DNA of 64,000 bases from Halorientalis marina. Lineage in GTDB: Archaea > Halobacteriota > Halobacteria > Halobacteriales > Haloarculaceae. The DNA lies in assembly GCF_023028345.1 (NCBI RefSeq), contig NZ_CP095490.1:372001-436000 (forward strand), written 5' to 3'. Shown here piece by piece: positions 49,015 to 57,795 of this stretch. The translations under genes were made by a program, and so were the position numbers. The first letter of the stretch is position 1, and every line of letters starts with the position of its first letter. The notes below the pieces were generated by a model. The model saw only the letters and a program-made list of their open reading frames with translations, did not search any database and was not told the origin of the DNA.

Positions 49015-51540
49015 TCACTCAGTGAGTTCCACCCCGGTAATCTCGAATCGTGCCCCACCCTCAGCACCCTCGGTGACTGTAATGTTCCATCCGTGTGCTT
49101 CGGCGATCTGTTCGACGATGCTCAAGCCAAATCCAGTCCCGTTATGCGTGGTAGAATAGCCAATATCAAACACATCAGTTCTGTTCTCTGGAGCGATTCC
49201 AGTGCCATCGTCCTCAATAAAGAAGCCGTCCTCAACCTCACCGATGGTGATAGTCACATCGCTCCCACCGTGCTCGATCGCGTTTCGGATGAAGTTCTCA
49301 AAGAGTTGCTTGAGCCGAGTCCGATCAGCCTTAATGTGGTGTGAAGTCTCAAGAACGAGCCTCGCTTCAGCAGTATCGACGGTTTGCCAGCACTCCCTCA
49401 CGAATGGTACAAGATCGATCGACTCCACCTCACCGATGCTGTTCCCTTCGCGGGCTAACGTGAGTAGGTCCTCGATCAAGACCTCCATCCGATCGTGTGC
49501 ATCTGCAACCTTACTGAGGTGCTCACTGTCACACGTTTCTTGAGCAAGTTCTACGTGCCCCTCTGCGACACCCAGTGGATTTCGCAGATCGTGACTCACT
49601 ACCGATGCGAATTCATCTAACTGTTTTTCGCGCTGCTTTCGGTTGGAGATGTCCCGACCGATACTCAAAATCGCCTGCTCACCGTGGTAGGTGATCAACG
49701 TCGAGCAGATCTCAACAGGTATCTCTTCACCGTCTTTCGTTTCGTGAACAGTCTCGAAGACCTGCACTTCGTCATCCGGCATATCGTCGATAAGCATCGT
49801 GATTTTACCCTCATCAAGCTCTGCATCAATATCGTGAGGCCTCATCGACAGCAGTTCGTCTCTCGCATAGCCAGTCTGTTCTACTGCAGCATCGTTCACT
49901 GCCAGAAATTCGCCATCAGAATCGATGACCCAGGCCGTATCATTCATCCCGTTGAAGAGTTCCTCGTACTCTGCTCTGGCCTGCTCAAGTTCCCGCTCAC
50001 GCTGTTTGTGATCGGTGATGTCCTGAACTGCACCTCGTAGGGTCACGACATCGCCACCGTCGAGAGTCGGCTCACCCAAGATCTGAAACCACCTGATTTC
50101 ACCATCAGATCGTTCAAACCGTGCCTCTACGTCGAATGACTCTCCTCTCGCTAGTGCTTCTTCGACGGCACGTTCGACAGCCGGCCGGTCTTCTTTGACA
50201 TAGACATCCAGCGCTTGCTCCAGTGGGGGCGCTTGATCGGCTTCTCGACCAAGCATCCTGAACAAGTGATCGGACCAGAACACGTCCTGTGTCTCGGTAT
50301 CGATCTCCCACCCGCCGACATCCGCAATCCGTTCTGTCGCCTCAAACATATCCTGCAGCCGCTCTGATTCCCGTTCACGTTCCTTTTGTTCAGTAATATC
50401 TGAAGCGATGCCGATGATTCGATACACCTCGCCAGCATCATTTTCGACCGGTACCGCTCGATCCCACACCCATCGGACCGTTCCGTCCGGGCGAACGATT
50501 CGATACTCCTCATCGTACCGCCCTTCTCGTTGCGTGGGCAGCGCATTTTTTACCCGGTCCCGATCATCTGGATGGATTGCGTCGAAGAATGCTGTCGGAT
50601 CCTCGTAAAGTTCCTCTGGTGATTGCCCCCAGATGGTTGCAAAGGCAGGATTCACATAGAAGATCTCCTCTTTCTCAGGATCGCTCATCCAGACGACTTC
50701 CTGAATATTTTCAGCCATCTGTTCGAAGCGGCGTTCACGTTCCTGGAGTTGTTCTTCCATCCGTACGCGTTCGGAGATATTGCGAATTATCCCGACAAAA
50801 CGACGCTCTCCGTCTTCTTGGAACTCCCCAAACGATATTGAGATCGGGATTTCGTGCCCATCGTGGTGTTGGGCCGTGAACTCGATTGCTTGCCAGTCCA
50901 TAGTTCGCTCATCAGTTTCGAGATACCGCTGGAATCCATCGAGGTGATTGTCACGATACCGTGGCGGTATCAGTTCTGTTAGTGACTTATCGACGAGACT
51001 GCCGGGTGTATAACCGAAGAGGTCCTCGACTGCAGCGTTGGCAAACGTGATCGTGCTCTGTGAATCGATTGTGAGGATGGCGTCTGGCGAGTGAGAAGTG
51101 ATTGCTTCAAGTCGTGAACGTGTTTGCTCGGCCTCTCGCTGGGCCCGCCATTTTTCGGTGACGTTACGAATTCTGTTCGCCAAGAGGGTGTACTGTTCCG
51201 TCCCACTCCCTTTCTGGAGATAGTCGGTCACTCCCGCGGAAATGGCTTCACTGGCGATCTCTTCGCTGCCCTTTCCGGTAAACAAGATGAACGGGAGATC
51301 TGGATGGTTCTCACGGACTGTTTTGAGAAACTCCAGTCCGTTCACCCCCGGCATATCGTAATCCGAGACAATGCAATCGACGTGGGTATTTGCGAGGTGG
51401 TCTAGCCCTCGGTCGGCACTTGTTGCGGTTTCGACCTTGAAGCGCTCGTCTTCTCGTTGTAGAAACGTGCCAGCCAACTCAGCGAAATCCGGTTCATCAT
51501 CCACATGAAGGATCCGGATTGAGTCACGTGTTGTATCCAT
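49015..51540 (-). CDS. Receiver - multiple PAS - histidine kinase
   Basis: 841 residues. N-terminal receiver domain with an intact acceptor: ILHVDDEPDFAEL, CIVSDYDMPGVNGLEFLKTV (Asp of SDY) and FTGKGSEE. Four PAS domains follow between about 150 and 620 (RLEAITSHSPDAILTIDSQS; EVVWMSDPEKEEIFYVNPAF; ERIADVGGWEIDTETQDVFW; DTAWVIDSDGEFLAVNDAAV). HisKA is VVSHDLRNPLGVAEGHVELA, N box NFIRNAIEHGG, G boxes EDDGTGI and GTGFGLSIVEQI. It reads as a phosphorelay sensor taking input from another kinase, possibly its neighbours. Confidence 0.87.
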   Translation of the reverse strand: MDTTRDSIRILHVDDEPDFAELAGTFLQREDERFKVETATSADRGLDHLANTHVDCIVSDYDMPGVNGLEFLKTVRENHPDLPFILFTGKGSEEIASEAISAGVTDYLQKGSGTEQYTLLANRIRNVTEKWRAQREAEQTRSRLEAITSHSPDAILTIDSQSTITFANAAVEDLFGYTPGSLVDKSLTELIPPRYRDNHLDGFQRYLETDERTMDWQAIEFTAQHHDGHEIPISISFGEFQEDGERRFVGIIRNISERVRMEEQLQERERRFEQMAENIQEVVWMSDPEKEEIFYVNPAFATIWGQSPEELYEDPTAFFDAIHPDDRDRVKNALPTQREGRYDEEYRIVRPDGTVRWVWDRAVPVENDAGEVYRIIGIASDITEQKERERESERLQDMFEATERIADVGGWEIDTETQDVFWSDHLFRMLGREADQAPPLEQALDVYVKEDRPAVERAVEEALARGESFDVEARFERSDGEIRWFQILGEPTLDGGDVVTLRGAVQDITDHKQRERELEQARAEYEELFNGMNDTAWVIDSDGEFLAVNDAAVEQTGYARDELLSMRPHDIDAELDEGKITMLIDDMPDDEVQVFETVHETKDGEEIPVEICSTLITYHGEQAILSIGRDISNRKQREKQLDEFASVVSHDLRNPLGVAEGHVELAQETCDSEHLSKVADAHDRMEVLIEDLLTLAREGNSIGEVESIDLVPFVRECWQTVDTAEARLVLETSHHIKADRTRLKQLFENFIRNAIEHGGSDVTITIGEVEDGFFIEDDGTGIAPENRTDVFDIGYSTTHNGTGFGLSIVEQIAEAHGWNITVTEGAEGGARFEITGVELTE

Positions 51541-51745
51541 TATACTGGCACCTAGTCAAATTCGCTATGTTCACAAACCTCAAAAAGGCGACGTTTCGAA
51601 TATATGGGGGCTTGCGAATACAAATTAAGTGCTGCACTCCGGACTATATCTTGCACTCGCCACGAGGTCTCTCCAATACAAAACAGAATACAAAACAGAT
51701 GAGTTTGCGTTGTATGAGCCCACAGTTTCACGGTAGACGAACCAT

Positions 51746-52198
51746 TCATTCGACGACCACGACGCCTTTCATCCCCGCGTACTCGTGGGGGACGCAGAAG
51801 TACTTCGTCGTCCCCGGTGCGTCGAAGACCTGTCTGAACGTTGCGCCCGCCTCGGTGTGATAATCGCTCTCGAAGGAGCCGTCTTTGGCTTTGACGTTGT
51901 GCGCCGCGCCGCCGCCCGTCCATTCCCAGCCGATGGTCGTCCCGGCATCTACACGGACGGCCGCGGGTTCGAAGGACATCCCGTCCGAACCGCCGACGGC
52001 GACAGTCACGCTCGACTGGCCGGTCCGGTCGTAGATGCGGTCGTAGCTCTCTGTGTTCGACAGCCAGCGGTCGAACGGCTCACCGCCGTTCGCGTTCGCC
52101 CCGGCGTGCGTCCCGGCACAGCCGGCGAGCACCGTCACGCCGACGGTGACAGCACTCGCGAGGAACCCACGTCGGGATAGTTCGTGCCCGTCAGTCAT
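51746..52198 (-). CDS. Halocyanin (type 1 blue copper lipoprotein)
   Basis: 150 residues. The Tat-type signal SRRGFLASAVTVGVTVLAGC ends in a lipobox Cys, so the protein should be exported folded and lipid-anchored. The cupredoxin domain carries the copper ligands: His in GGAAHNVKA and Cys, His, Met in FCVPHEYAGMKG at the C-terminus. It is a membrane electron carrier of haloarchaea. Its start overlaps the end of the truncated membrane-protein frame by 8 bp, so it was the last gene of a coupled operon whose first part has been deleted. Confidence 0.92.
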   Translation of the reverse strand: MTDGHELSRRGFLASAVTVGVTVLAGCAGTHAGANANGGEPFDRWLSNTESYDRIYDRTGQSSVTVAVGGSDGMSFEPAAVRVDAGTTIGWEWTGGGAAHNVKAKDGSFESDYHTEAGATFRQVFDAPGTTKYFCVPHEYAGMKGVVVVE

Positions 52199-52565
52199 CC
52201 GCGCTGTGGGGCGTCTCGGACGACGCGTCCGTCGCGCCCATCGTCTGCCCGCTGCGGCGGTACAGCGAGACGCCGAGCGGGATGACGACTGCCCACTCGA
52301 GGACGGTGAGGGCGATGGTAACTCCCGTAATCGGTTCGGGGAAGATCGCGACGAGCGTGGCGAGCATCCAGACGGCGGTGACGACGCCGACGAGCGTCCC
52401 GAGACCAGCCGCGATGCGGTGGGCCATCCCGGCGCGATAGAGGCCGAGCGAGAGGCCGGCGACAGCGAGGGCGTAGACGCCCATCACGGAGACGAAGTAG
52501 CCGCTCCCTAGCGGGGAGAACAGCGCCGTGAACGTGCCGAGCGAACTCGAGTCGGTCTGGGCGAA
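52191..52565 (-). pseudogene. 3' part of a multi-pass membrane protein, 5' end deleted
   Basis: About 125 residues from FAQTDSSSLG to the stop, with four membrane helices (YFVSVMGVYALAVAGLSLGL; IAAGLGTLVGVVTAVWMLAT; ITGVTIALTVLEWAVVIPLG). Upstream of about 52565 the frame turns into a shadow of the P-type ATPase gene and no start is credible. The junction lies at 52563-52576. The family is unrecognised; coupling to halocyanin suggests a redox or copper-related membrane partner. Confidence 0.7.
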
Positions 52566-53956
52566 GACGGTTCGTCTGCTGCCGCCACGGTCGCACGAGC
52601 GAGGTGGTGCTCCGAGCGGGCCTGCACTGCGGCCGCGAGCGAGAGGAGCGCGTCCTCGGTCAGTGTCTGCTCCGCCGTCCCGTCGCGGACGAATACGTCG
52701 GTCAGCTGCGTATCGCCTCGCGTGAGCGTTCCCGTCTTGTCGAACGCGACCGCGTCGATATTCGCCGCCGTCTCGACGTGTTCGCCGCCCTTGAACAGGA
52801 CGCCCTGCCTGCCGCCGGAGGCGATTGCTGAGAGGACTGCCGCTGGTGTCGAGATGATGACTGCACACGGCGAAGCGGCGACCATCAGGGTCATTGCGCG
52901 GTAGAACGTGCTGGTGAACTCACTTCCGAGCGCGAGCGGAATCCCGATAGCCGCGATTGTGAGCGCGAACACACCGAGGACGTATGGCTGTTCGAGGCGG
53001 TCGATGAGCCGCTGTGTCGGGGCCTTCTCGCTCTGGGCGTCTTCGACCATGGTGATGAGGCGGCTGATCGCTGATTCGTGGGCCTGCCGAGTGACCTCGA
53101 TTTCGAGGCTCCCGCTCTCGTTGATCGTCCCGCCGAACACGTCGTCACCGGGTTCCTTCGGGACGGGAACGGACTCGCCGGTGAGCGAGGCCTGATCGAC
53201 CGTGCCCTCGCCGGACGTGACCACGCCGTCGAGTGGAATTTTGTCCCCCGGACGGACGACGAACACGTCACCGACGGCGACCTCGTCGATGGGAACCGTG
53301 ACCTCCTTGCCGTCGCGCAGGACCTGCGCTTCGTCCGGCCGCATCTCGACGAGCGACTTGATCGCCCGACGCGAGCGGCCAATCGCGTAGTGTTGGAGCG
53401 TGTTCGATAGCGAGAACAGGAAGAGGAGCATCGCTCCTTCGAACGGGGCCCCGATCGAGAGTGCGCCGAGCGCGGCGACGATCATCAACAGGTCGATATC
53501 GACCGCGTGGTGGCGAAGCGTCTCGATGGCCCCCTTGAGCCCGTACCAGCCGCCGAAGGCGTACGCAACGCCGTACCCCGCCCACATCAGGAGTGGCGGA
53601 CCGTCGAGCCATCCCGTCAGGAGGCCGGTCACCATTCCGATCAGTGTCAGACCGACGAATATTTCCTCCCGTCTGAGTTCCGAGCGAGAGGTCATTTCGT
53701 CAGGTGTCATGTCGGGCTCGTTCTGGATCGAGACGTCACGCTCACGGACTGCCTGTCTGAGCGTCTCCTCGGAGGTGACGCTCTCGTCGTAGGTGATCCG
53801 AACGCTCCCCGTTCGAAACGAGACCTCAACGTCGTGAACGCCGGGTGCATCTCGAAGGTGTCGTTCGAGTGCTCGCGCCCCCGCTTCGCCACGACCACCC
53901 CGCCGTTCGATCTGGACGGTACACGTCGATAGCGGGGGTGATTCAGCAACGGTCAC
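52508..53956 (-). pseudogene. Truncated heavy-metal P1B-type ATPase
   Basis: 482 residues, of which about 461 match the family. HMA-like N-terminus (CTVQIERRGG ... DAPGVHDVEVSFRTGSVRIT), transmembrane helices, the actuator motif SLTGESVP, an SPC metal-site triplet in ASPCAVIIS (as in P1B-4 type pumps, rather than CPC) and the phosphorylation site DKTGTLT. Homology stops in SEHHLARATVAAAD, early in the nucleotide-binding domain. The GDGxND hinge and last two helices are absent, so transport is impossible. The final ~21 residues are out-of-frame sequence of the neighbouring membrane gene. An in-place deletion explains both truncated genes. Confidence 0.85.
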
Positions 53957-54076
53957 GCCATCTCTCCATACACTGTGTATTGATTTTGCATTGTGGGTCT
54001 GTCATTGTGTCTCGGTCTGACTGGATACGACGCGGGGCGGCCACACGGTGGCTCCCGTCCGTCTTGCTCGAATGAT

Positions 54077-54503
54077 TCAGCTGATGATCGTCACCGGAAT
54101 CCGTGCTCGGCGGGCGACTGTCTCGGCAACGCTCCCGAGGAGCGCACGGTCGATTCCTGCCCGCCCGTGGCTGCCCATGACGATTTGGTCAATATCGTGA
54201 TCTTCAGCGTATTCCAGGATTTCTCGCGCCGTTGCCGACTTCCGTGACGGTAACGAGTTCGGTATCCCATTCTGCCGCCAGGTCAGTGGCCATCGTGTGG
54301 ATTCTGGTTGCTTTTTCTTTCGCATTCTCATACCAGCCTTCCGCGACTGGTAGGCCGCCAGCCTCCACGTCGATAACTGAGTCGATAGGGTTGATAACGT
54401 AAATCGAGGAGATGGACGCGTCCGGAAACGTCTCGATAGCGTATGTGAGCGCACGCTCTGAAAGCGGGGAGCCGTCGACGGCGACGAGAACGTTGACAGG
54501 CAT
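54077..54503 (-). pseudogene. UspA-family universal stress protein, frameshifted
   Basis: The ATG at 54503 starts MPVNVLVAVDGSPLSERALT and continues through the family core to VTEVGNGA. Near 54222-54232 the frame shifts: the next segment, REILEYAEDHDIDQIVMGSH and on to GSVAETVARRARIPVTIIS, is in the +1 frame. Together they make a normal ~140-residue UspA with the GSHGRAGIDRALLGSVAE ATP-binding loop. One extra base (or two missing) is enough. A sequencing error or true decay cannot be told apart here. Confidence 0.85.
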
Positions 54504-54719
54504 GGAGTGGGGATTTGTTACGAATTGAAATGAACGTACTGCTCCGTGGATAGTGCGACAAAGATTCGTGAGGGGAGAATCTTCAGAAGCGTCGGGTTGG
54601 GGAACATCACTCGTCCGGATTCGACGGTTGAACGCCAATCGTTTTGACAACCACTGCCCTCGGTTTGGTTGTATCGACCGCCGAGTAGTTCACATCGGAC
54701 GCATTCATCGCCTGAAGTT

Positions 54720-55007
54720 ATGACCCTCGCTCAACTCCTCGAACAGTACGTCAGTCTCGGCATCTTCGTCCTCGCTACAGGTCTGAGTGTACTCAGTTTT
54801 CTGGCGTGGCGACGGGAACGTGATAGTCGGATGCGAATTGTCACACTCGGGTACGCGATGTTCGCCGTCTACGGGCTCATCGTGTTTCTCGAGTACCCGC
54901 TGCTCCCGTATATCCCGTACGCGACGCTCGAATTGCTCGAACACGCGAGTGCAATCCTGATTCTCGGGGGCCTCCTGGCGTTCTTCGTCGCTCTCACGCG
55001 GGACTGA
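54720..55007 (+). CDS. Small three-helix membrane protein
   Basis: 95 residues from the ATG at 54720. Hydrophobic segments at about 10-27, 40-58 and 70-90, with RRERDSRMR in the first loop. It ends 3 bp before a winged-helix gene and is surely co-transcribed with it. Membrane protein plus regulator pairs of this form are common in haloarchaea; function unknown. Confidence 0.7.
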   Translation: MTLAQLLEQYVSLGIFVLATGLSVLSFLAWRRERDSRMRIVTLGYAMFAVYGLIVFLEYPLLPYIPYATLELLEHASAILILGGLLAFFVALTRD

Positions 55008-55010
55008 GCA

Positions 55011-55532
55011 ATGTCGGAACCGGACCTCGAACTGGACTCTCGGCGGGCGATCTACCAGCGGATAGCCGACACGCCGGGCGTTCACTTTCGCGCGCTCCTC
55101 GGCGACCTCGAGTACGCGCAGGGAACGCTCCAGTATCACCTCCGCTGGCTCGGTGACGAGGGCCTGATCGACGTCTCGGACGACGGCAAGTACACGCGGT
55201 ACTACCCCGCCGCCGAGTTCGACGAAGCCGATCGGGAAGTGATGAACGCGCTGCGGAGGGAGTACAGTCGCCGCATCCTCGCACACCTCCTCACAGACGG
55301 CCCGCTCTCGACAACCGAGCTCAGCGACCGCGTGGACAAGGCGCAATCGACCGTCTCGTGGCATCTGTCGAAGCTCGCCGAGGCCGACCTCGTCACGAAA
55401 GACCGCGACGGCCGGAGCGTTGTTTACGAGGTCAGCGATCCTGACCGGGTCAAATACCTCTACACGGTTCACCGGCGCTCGTTCACCGACAAAGTTGTCG
55501 ACCGGATTCTGGGCCTCTGGGACACCTATTAG
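55011..55532 (+). CDS. Tandem winged-helix transcriptional regulator
   Basis: 173 residues with two winged helices: about 10-75 (IYQRIADTPGVHFRALLGDL, YHLRWLGDEGLIDV) and about 85-150 (RRILAHLLTDGPLSTTELSD, VSWHLSKLAEADLV). ArsR/MarR-like. It follows the small membrane gene by 3 bp. Its end overlaps by 4 bp, tail to tail, the leftward redox operon, which may be its target. Confidence 0.85.
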   Translation: MSEPDLELDSRRAIYQRIADTPGVHFRALLGDLEYAQGTLQYHLRWLGDEGLIDVSDDGKYTRYYPAAEFDEADREVMNALRREYSRRILAHLLTDGPLSTTELSDRVDKAQSTVSWHLSKLAEADLVTKDRDGRSVVYEVSDPDRVKYLYTVHRRSFTDKVVDRILGLWDTY

Positions 55533-56071
55533 CTCGGGGTCGTGTTCGAGGGTATCCCTCGAAGCACCAGCAGGCGTAACAGGAGCACGTACACGAGAAA
55601 CGCCACCGAGGGGCCCAGCAGGGGACGGACGAGTCCCGCCAGATCAGTCCCGATCGCTGCCGCGTGAATCGTCCCGAAGGCGAATCCGGTGTACGCGAAC
55701 GAGTGGACGACGCGTGGGCCCCACGGCCGCTCGAAGCGTTTCGCGTCGGTAAAGCCCAGCACCGCGACGATGAGCATGAGCAGCGCACCAGCACCGACGG
55801 CGACCCCGCCGAGGAAGTACGGCATCGAGTATGCTGGTGCCGGAACCTGTCCGGTTATGACGAACCACGCGTCGAGGACGCCGAGCCCCGCGTGGAGCAA
55901 CGTGACGATCATCGCGAACACGGATAGTTCGATGTGTATGCGTTGGGCGGCCTCGTGGAGTACGCCGAACGACTCCGTGTTGTAGAGAACGCCCGTTAGG
56001 ACGGCCAAGTACAGCAGCGGATACGTGACGAGTGCGGCACCGCGGTCGAGAAGCCAGACGAGTTGTGACAT
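55529..56071 (-). CDS. Heme-binding membrane protein (cytochrome b / ferric-reductase-like)
   Basis: 180 residues from the ATG at 56071; the frame extends further but that part is not protein-like. Five to six helices, with His46, His60, His123 and His136 in membrane positions suitable for two bis-His hemes (RIHIEL; TLLHAG; VVHSFAY; TIHAAA). This is the pattern of ferric-reductase-like transmembrane cytochromes. It overlaps the upstream gene by one base (TAATG). It likely moves electrons across the membrane for the ApbE-linked cluster. Confidence 0.75.
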   Translation of the reverse strand: MSQLVWLLDRGAALVTYPLLYLAVLTGVLYNTESFGVLHEAAQRIHIELSVFAMIVTLLHAGLGVLDAWFVITGQVPAPAYSMPYFLGGVAVGAGALLMLIVAVLGFTDAKRFERPWGPRVVHSFAYTGFAFGTIHAAAIGTDLAGLVRPLLGPSVAFLVYVLLLRLLVLRGIPSNTTPS

Positions 56072-56358
56072 TACGATGCCCCCGTCGTCTCGACGACATC
56101 GGGGCAGCCGTCCGAGTCTTGAAACCCGTTCACTGATTCCGAGCGGGTCGGACACTTGTCGGCGGAGTCGTTGATGCCATCCCCGTCGTAATCTGCCGGT
56201 GCCTGTCTCTCCGAAACGGTCTGTTCGACGAGGTCGCTCTGTGCTTTTTCAGTCGCCTGGGCGGCACGCACGTCGCCGATTTGCCAGAGGGCCGGAACGG
56301 CCACGACCAGCACGACGATGGCGACGACGGTAATTCGCTGCTTATGCGTCCATGACAT
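56071..56358 (-). CDS. Anchored extracytoplasmic protein with thrombospondin type 3 repeat and TGAS tail
   Basis: 95 residues from the ATG at 56358. N-terminal membrane anchor (ITVVAIVVLVVAVPALW, 9-25), an outside helix, then the calcium-binding repeat DYDGDGINDSADKCP ... DSDGCPD (57-87) with a Cys pair. It ends VVETTGAS at the last residue. TGAS resembles the (S/T)GA(T/S) core of ApbE flavinylation sites, and the ApbE gene overlaps this one by 17 bp. Attachment of FMN here is a hypothesis. Confidence 0.7.
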   Translation of the reverse strand: MSWTHKQRITVVAIVVLVVAVPALWQIGDVRAAQATEKAQSDLVEQTVSERQAPADYDGDGINDSADKCPTRSESVNGFQDSDGCPDVVETTGAS

Positions 56359-57220
56359 GTGTATCGAACCTCTCTGTCGTGTGAAAGACACCGTCGTGAA
56401 TGATCAGCGCCTCCAGTCCGTCCCACTCGGCGGCTACTTCACGTGCTTCGTCGAGGGGAAGTGCGGCGAGCGTCGTCGCCAGGGCATCGGCCTCCATACA
56501 GTCGCGACGCGCGACGATGGTAACGGACTCGTGACGCGAGCCGAGCGACTCGGTGGTTGCGTCGTAGATGTGATCCGTGCCGTTTCGCGAGCGTCGGTAT
56601 CCCCCAGACGTTGCGACGGACCAATCCGTGTCCAGAATCTTCAGCGCTGTGTCGTCGCCGTACGGGCTTTCGATGGCCACCGGGCCGGTCGGCGGGGACA
56701 TGTCTCCCCCACCGCTGACAAACCCCCGTCTACCGAGACCTGCGAGTGCCTCGCTAGCCCGGTCGACGATGTACCCTTTTGCGAGACCATTGAGGTCGAG
56801 TTCGACATCGGTACTGACCTGAGATCCGCTGACACGGACAGTCCCAGTATCGAAGTCTGTGGGTAGCGTGTTACTGTCACCACGCAGGAACGTCTTGAGT
56901 TCTTGTTCAACGCGACCCTGATTGACATTAAACACTCCCTCAGTTCGATCGTTATATTCGAGTCCACGTCGGACGATACGGGCGACGTGTTCATTCGTGA
57001 CCTCCCCGTCGCGGTTGAGCTGGCTGACGGCACTCGCCTCGTCGAAGGCGTTCAGCTGAGCTTCGAGTGACTCGGCCGTGTTTCGTGCTGCAGTCACCGC
57101 GGTGTCGGCCCGGAAGCCCGTCGCGTGAACCCGAAACACGGTATCACAACAGTCGAACTCGCGGCGAGTGCCGCCGAGCCGTTCGGTGATCGATGCGAGC
57201 GATCCCATCATTTCGGTCAC
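56342..57220 (-). CDS. apbE: FAD:protein FMN transferase (ApbE)
   Basis: 292 residues. ApbE features: a start with the FRVHATG strand, the LNAFDEASAVSQLNRDGEVT region, ELDLNGLAKGYIVDRAS (FAD-binding helix), GFVSGGGDMSP and the late ATSGGYRR and DATT segments. The enzyme attaches FMN to Thr or Ser of extracytoplasmic electron-transfer proteins. No obvious signal peptide, although the family normally acts outside the membrane. It is coupled to small exported proteins on both sides (4-bp and 17-bp overlaps), suggesting they are substrates or partners. Confidence 0.93.
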   Translation of the reverse strand: MTEMMGSLASITERLGGTRREFDCCDTVFRVHATGFRADTAVTAARNTAESLEAQLNAFDEASAVSQLNRDGEVTNEHVARIVRRGLEYNDRTEGVFNVNQGRVEQELKTFLRGDSNTLPTDFDTGTVRVSGSQVSTDVELDLNGLAKGYIVDRASEALAGLGRRGFVSGGGDMSPPTGPVAIESPYGDDTALKILDTDWSVATSGGYRRSRNGTDHIYDATTESLGSRHESVTIVARRDCMEADALATTLAALPLDEAREVAAEWDGLEALIIHDGVFHTTERFDTHVMDA

Positions 57221-57552
57221 TCGTCCTCTTCGTGTTCTTCGTCCCCGCCTTCATCGTCGTATTCTTCCTCGTGCTCTTCCTCGTCCTCATGTTCTTCATA
57301 CTCCTCGTGTTCCTCGTCTTCGTAGCCGGATTGCGTTTGGACTGCTGGCGTGAAATCTTGGTTGGGTGTCGGGGCATCGGAAGCAGCCTGCTGTGACGCG
57401 TCCGACGCAGACGGTCCAGGCGAGTCAGATTGCTCGCCAACCTGCCCGAGACCAATGCCGGGCAACGCAAGGCCACCGGCCACGACTGCGGTGAGAAGGG
57501 CACCTGCCAGCGTGAAAGCGACGAGTTTGTTATTGGGGACTGGGATGCGCAT
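57217..57552 (-). CDS. Exported His/Glu-rich low-complexity protein
   Basis: 111 residues. The signal-like N-terminus NKLVAFTLAGALLTAVVAGG is followed by a Ser/Asp/Ala/Pro/Gln linker. The last ~36 residues consist almost only of Glu, Asp, His, Tyr and Gly (HEEYEEHEDEEEHEEEYDDE and similar). Such a tail could bind divalent metals or heme-cluster partners outside the cell. First gene of the leftward redox operon; its end overlaps the apbE start by 4 bp. Confidence 0.75.
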   Translation of the reverse strand: MRIPVPNNKLVAFTLAGALLTAVVAGGLALPGIGLGQVGEQSDSPGPSASDASQQAASDAPTPNQDFTPAVQTQSGYEDEEHEEYEEHEDEEEHEEEYDDEGGDEEHEEDE

Positions 57553-57795
57553 AATTAGCTACACCCCATTGTGGAATCGCTACCCTCGACGTATCGGTCG
57601 TTGCGTTCTGCCATTGCAAACAGACGGTGGAGACAGGCTTAGTAAGCCGTTCGCGTCCAACTATCGAATCTTCGTACAGCTATCGAATCCATTCGAGATG
57701 GAGCGATCTCAGTTTAGACTCACAGATCAGAGATTGCAATCCAATTCGATGATTGGACGCGAACGAACTTTTCCGAGACGTATCTACGTGTTTCT

